Source: Candidatus Stercoripulliclostridium merdigallinarum
GTDB lineage: Bacteria > Bacillota > Clostridia > Christensenellales > DTU072
NCBI GenBank assembly: GCA_018714575.1
Contig: DVNF01000003.1
Span: 1-8,740 of the forward strand
Length of the DNA: 8,740 bases
Direction of reading: 5' to 3'
The stretch's first letter is position 1. Every line of letters starts with the position of its first letter. A model generated the notes under the pieces. The model ran no database searches. It saw nothing but the letters and a program-made list of their open reading frames with translations, and was not told the DNA's origin. Shown in pieces: positions 6,186-8,740 of this stretch. The position numbers and the translations under genes were made by a program.

Positions 6186-8183
6186 TCAACCCATTACATA
6201 GGCGAAGCTGGCGGCTGTATTGGTGCAGGTTATCAGCGTAAACAGCATCGTATTGATGAAAGCGCCCAACCAAATATTGCCGGTCTTTGCGGACATTCTT
6301 CTGGATATTACCGTAGCTATTGCCAAAATCGGGATCATCGGGAACAGGACGATATATCCAAGCGCCATATCGGGTTGCCACATTTCACCCGTAGTAGTGA
6401 ACGTTCCGTATTGAATCGCCACCACCAACAATACTCCGATAATGTTGAAGAATACGTTTATCAATATGCTTGCCCATTCGGGAATGTTCTTTGCACGGTA
6501 GTTTTCGTTGAATATCGCGCTGATAATAAAGAATATTCCGAAGAAAACCGAGTACCTTACGATTGTGGGCAAGAATACTCCAAGGTCAAATACCTTTACC
6601 GCAAGCGTCCAAATACGGAAGTCAACTTTCCAGATCGCCCAATTCAGGAACAACAATGCAAGCAGCAATCCGACTACGACCAAAGCCAACACAAAGGTTT
6701 TGACCAAGCCGGTAAAGCCGGTCTGCAGCTTTGCCGCGGCAAACGGGTTTTCGGTATAGGACGACGATTGCTCTTTGTATCTTAACTTGTTGATCGCACC
6801 GTTGACGAACCGGAAGAACAGAATTACCGCAACCGAGAACAACGCCACGCATACCGCCCACATCGCTACCCAGTTGGTGGTGTCTTGCGGATACAGCTGA
6901 GTGTTCGGGAACCATTTATCGCCGTATTCGGTACAAATGGATTGTATCGTAAAACCGCTGAACAGGGCTATGCCGATTGCGCCTAACCAATACGTCAGGT
7001 TCTTTTGAATACCCTTTAAAGGCTTAGTTTCGGGAAGGGCATTGTCCGTCCAAACCAAAGTTCCGTCTGCGGATACGGTTTGCTTGCCGGCAAGCGAACG
7101 GAAGAACGGGATCCTCAGCAATAAGCTGACCATCGGGAAAATCAATGCAAAGAAAGCGATGAGCCCGATCAAAGAGAACATCTCTTTTACCCACCACGTT
7201 TGATTGGTTTCGGGTATATATTCATAGCCGTTCGGGGTCCCGAATGCGCTGTAGAAGAAGTTTACAACAGCATTTGCGCCCTCTACCGAGCAATGGTTTT
7301 GGGGGTGAACGCCGTCGATTTCATAGATAACTCTGAAGGCTCCGTCTACTTCCTGACCGCCTTCGGTTTCGACTAATTGACCGTTTACGTAGATACCTTT
7401 ATTTACTACGCTGTCGCCCGTCTCGCCGACAAATTCTTTGGCTTGGTCGGTCGTCAGCCATTCACGCGATATCGTGCCGCCGTTTTCTTCGGTGGTAAAG
7501 AAGAATTCGTCGTCGTATGCTTTTAAGAAACCGACGTCTACGTCAGCGCCTGCCGTTATAAAAGTGCTCCACGCCTGCATCAGACCTGCGCTGACCAAAC
7601 CCAGCTGTACGTCTTGCATCAGCGTTACGGCAGTAGTGTATCCGCCCATGGAATGGCCGGAAATACCGATCTTGTCCTTATCTACATAGTCCAGATTATA
7701 TACGTATTTTACGGAATCGTATAATCCGCTTGTAGCCATCAGTGCTCCGGTGTCGCCGGTGTTTTCATAGTTTCCGTGTCCTTCGCGGTCTACAGTCAGG
7801 ACTACGAATCCTCTTCTGGCAAGTTCGATTGCGTTCTGTAACTGCATTTCACGGTTATTCAGGTATCCGTGAGTTAGCACGACTGCGGGTAGTGGGTTTT
7901 CGGCGGAAGCCGCTTTGGGTTTAAACAGGATACCGCTGACTACCTTGCCTTTGATTTCCTCGGTTTCTACGGTGGTTACGCCGTCCGTTACGGTCACTAC
8001 CTCTTTGGTCCCTTCGTTGGTTGCGTCACGAAGGTCGGTGACTTCTACCGTCCAACCGTCGGATTGGATTCCGGAAGCGATGAAACTGCTGAGAAATATA
8101 ACGGCAAGGCAAACGATCAGAAATATAACAGCAACTTTGTTTATCTTGAAATAATTTTTCAAACCGTTCTTGAAATAATCCAT
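6186..8183 (-). CDS. Membrane-anchored extracytoplasmic alpha/beta-hydrolase fused to a multi-span C-terminal domain
   Basis: The 665-residue protein has one N-terminal membrane segment (about 17-37, after a lysine-rich start). An alpha/beta-hydrolase domain (about 75-315) follows, then about eight further membrane segments (roughly 336-357, 398-416, 438-460, 494-515, 538-558, 570-592, 607-627 and 638-660). LTHGY (H105-G106) is the oxyanion-hole region and GHSMGG holds the nucleophile S178. H293 or H297 in VHPQNH is the likely catalytic histidine; the acid is not obvious. The lysine-rich start before the first span places the hydrolase outside the membrane. The segment between the nucleophile and the histidine is enlarged (about 205-290). 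ATG 8183 has a textbook AGGAGG about 6 bases upstream. The gene appears to stand alone, bounded by a terminator and a divergent gene. Its substrate is unknown; an esterase or peptidase acting at the cell surface is plausible, and the membrane domain may carry a second activity or transport role. Confidence 0.85.
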   Translation of the reverse strand: MDYFKNGLKNYFKINKVAVIFLIVCLAVIFLSSFIASGIQSDGWTVEVTDLRDATNEGTKEVVTVTDGVTTVETEEIKGKVVSGILFKPKAASAENPLPAVVLTHGYLNNREMQLQNAIELARRGFVVLTVDREGHGNYENTGDTGALMATSGLYDSVKYVYNLDYVDKDKIGISGHSMGGYTTAVTLMQDVQLGLVSAGLMQAWSTFITAGADVDVGFLKAYDDEFFFTTEENGGTISREWLTTDQAKEFVGETGDSVVNKGIYVNGQLVETEGGQEVDGAFRVIYEIDGVHPQNHCSVEGANAVVNFFYSAFGTPNGYEYIPETNQTWWVKEMFSLIGLIAFFALIFPMVSLLLRIPFFRSLAGKQTVSADGTLVWTDNALPETKPLKGIQKNLTYWLGAIGIALFSGFTIQSICTEYGDKWFPNTQLYPQDTTNWVAMWAVCVALFSVAVILFFRFVNGAINKLRYKEQSSSYTENPFAAAKLQTGFTGLVKTFVLALVVVGLLLALLFLNWAIWKVDFRIWTLAVKVFDLGVFLPTIVRYSVFFGIFFIISAIFNENYRAKNIPEWASILINVFFNIIGVLLVVAIQYGTFTTTGEMWQPDMALGYIVLFPMIPILAIATVISRRMSAKTGNIWLGAFINTMLFTLITCTNTAASFAYVMG

Positions 8184-8223
8184 TTTCGTCCTCCTTTTAA
8201 AATTAGAATTTGATTTTTTTGAA

Positions 8224-8232
8224 ATTTTATCA
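8224..8232 (-). promoter_or_regulatory. Candidate extended -10 promoter of the membrane hydrolase gene
   Basis: The minus strand reads TGATAAAAT at 8232-8224, an extended -10 (TGn plus a 5-of-6 match to TATAAT). The start would fall near 8217, giving a leader of about 33 bases that contains the AGGAGG site. No good -35 hexamer is present at the expected distance, which extended -10 promoters can tolerate. Confidence 0.45.
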
Positions 8233-8235
8233 GCG

Positions 8236-8245
8236 GAAACGTTTC
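8236..8245. promoter_or_regulatory. LacI-type operator-like palindrome
   Basis: GAAACGTTTC is a perfect 10-bp palindrome with a central CG and the AAACGTTT core shared by many LacI-family operators, such as the PurR and GalR types. It lies 4 bases upstream of the extended -10, so a bound repressor would cover the -35 to -16 part of the hydrolase promoter. It does not fit the CcpA cre consensus. No LacI-family gene is in the window, so the partner would be encoded elsewhere. Confidence 0.4.
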
Positions 8246-8320
8246 ACCTCCCGAAAGGGCCCGCCTTGCCCGTTATGTTTTCTACACTTCAATCATACAA
8301 AAAAACAGACCTCCGAACAA

Positions 8321-8349
8321 TTGACAAATCTTGCATTGTATTGTATAAT
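8321..8349 (+). promoter_or_regulatory. Exact consensus sigma-A promoter for the PocR-domain gene
   Basis: TTGACA (8321-8326) and TATAAT (8344-8349) are both exact and separated by 17 bases. Transcription should start near 8356, about 50 bases before the ATG at 8407. Such a strong promoter suggests constitutive expression unless a repressor acts. The leader between the start and the GGAGG ribosome site shows no obvious structure. Confidence 0.85.
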
Positions 8350-8406
8350 TCTGTTGGACAAATTTTACGTTGTCGGAACAATGGAGAGTAGGGAAATGGA
8401 GGCCGT

Positions 8407-8740
8407 ATGAATGACGCGCAAATATCCCAAATAACTCCTTTGGACAAACTGAAGATAATTCTTGATTCCATCGCCAAGGCTACCGGAATGAACTTGTGCG
8501 TTTTGGATAACATAGGCAATATCGTAGTAAAGCCGTGCAACGACGCACTTTTTTGCAAAACAGCCAGACTTAATCCCGAATTAAAGAAACAATGTTTGAC
8601 AGTGGCAGCCCATTCTACGTTCGAATCGGCAAGGGGTAGGCGTTCGCATATTTATAAATGTAATTTCGGTCTAACCGATTTTTCAGTTCCGTTATATTAT
8701 AAAGGAATGTATATCGGAGCGATTTGCGGCGGTTCTGCGA
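8407..8740 (+). CDS. PocR-domain sensory protein, N-terminal part (3' end outside window)
   Basis: ATG 8407 has GGAGG at 8398-8402, a close but usable spacing of 4 bases, and lies about 50 bases after the predicted transcript start. The frame stays open to the last base, giving 111 residues. They match the PocR sensory fold: a leading helix (LDKLKIILDSIAKATG), a strand and turn (CVLDNIGNIV), FCK with C50, a helix with C63, then HIYKCNFGLTDFSVPLYYKG and MYIGAICGGS. Cysteines C50, C63 and C85 sit where this family usually has its conserved cysteines. In Clostridia such domains sense small hydrocarbon or diol-like ligands and precede AraC helix-turn-helix or histidine-kinase modules. The output domain is beyond the window, so it cannot be named. 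An AraC-type regulator or sensor kinase controlling genes to the right, or the divergent hydrolase, is the likely role. Confidence 0.85.
   Translation, partial: MNDAQISQITPLDKLKIILDSIAKATGMNLCVLDNIGNIVVKPCNDALFCKTARLNPELKKQCLTVAAHSTFESARGRRSHIYKCNFGLTDFSVPLYYKGMYIGAICGGSA

Noticed and set aside
6375..6785. A 136-codon open frame on the plus strand inside the membrane hydrolase gene
   Set aside because: The opposite frame encodes clear membrane segments over the whole stretch, and this frame reads as low-complexity shadow sequence.
8234..8247. A CcpA catabolite-response (cre) site
   Set aside because: With the central CG aligned, several fixed cre positions mismatch on both strands; a general LacI-type operator fits better.
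8250..8271. CCCGAAAGGG and GGGC/GCCC pairings as a riboswitch or attenuator
   Set aside because: The stems are only 3-4 bp, they compete with each other, and they lie upstream of the predicted leftward transcript start.
8289..8558. An 89-codon minus-strand open frame over the PocR gene start and its promoter
   Set aside because: It would cover an exact consensus promoter and the PocR sensory domain on the other strand, and it has no recognisable product.

Overview
The window looks like a piece of a chromosome from an anaerobic, probably gut-associated Bacillota (Clostridia). The grounds are moderate GC content, strong AGGAGG-type ribosome sites, sigma-A-like promoters, a GPH sugar symporter, AraC/PocR-type carbohydrate regulators, and a surface protein with a C-terminal membrane anchor followed by a lysine/arginine tail. 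The taxonomy is inferred from protein style only. No rRNA, tRNA, CRISPR array, transposase or phage gene was seen.

Region 1 (1-1109, + strand) holds the 3' end of a membrane-anchored surface protein and a 69-residue zinc-ribbon protein. It closes with a perfect 17-bp hairpin terminator. Region 2 (1110-1538) has no recognised gene. It holds an 11-bp direct repeat, an inverted repeat, a possible 35-residue hydrophobic peptide, a very AT-rich stretch and two small hairpins.

Region 3 (1539-6076) is the core of the window. A tightly packed leftward operon encodes a CehA/McbA-type PHP metallohydrolase, a GPH-family cation:sugar symporter and a YdjC/ChbG-type deacetylase. It is divergent from an AraC-family regulator that shares a 157-bp control region with it. 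The simplest reading is a small catabolic cassette. The symporter imports a small, probably acetylated glycoside-like compound, the deacetylase removes an acetyl group, the PHP enzyme cleaves an ester or phosphoester, and the AraC protein senses the compound. No glycoside hydrolase is present, so the substrate is unknown. A ChbG-like deacetylase next to an AraC-type regulator recalls the chitobiose (chb) operon of enterobacteria, but the PHP enzyme replaces the usual PTS and glycosidase genes.

Region 4 (6077-8183) is a single leftward gene for a large membrane protein with an outward-facing alpha/beta-hydrolase domain and about eight C-terminal membrane segments. A bidirectional terminator separates it from the AraC gene, and a LacI-type palindrome lies just upstream of its extended -10 promoter. 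Region 5 (8184-8740) has an exact consensus promoter (TTGACA, 17 bp, TATAAT) driving a rightward gene that is cut by the window end. Its first 111 residues form a PocR-type sensory domain.
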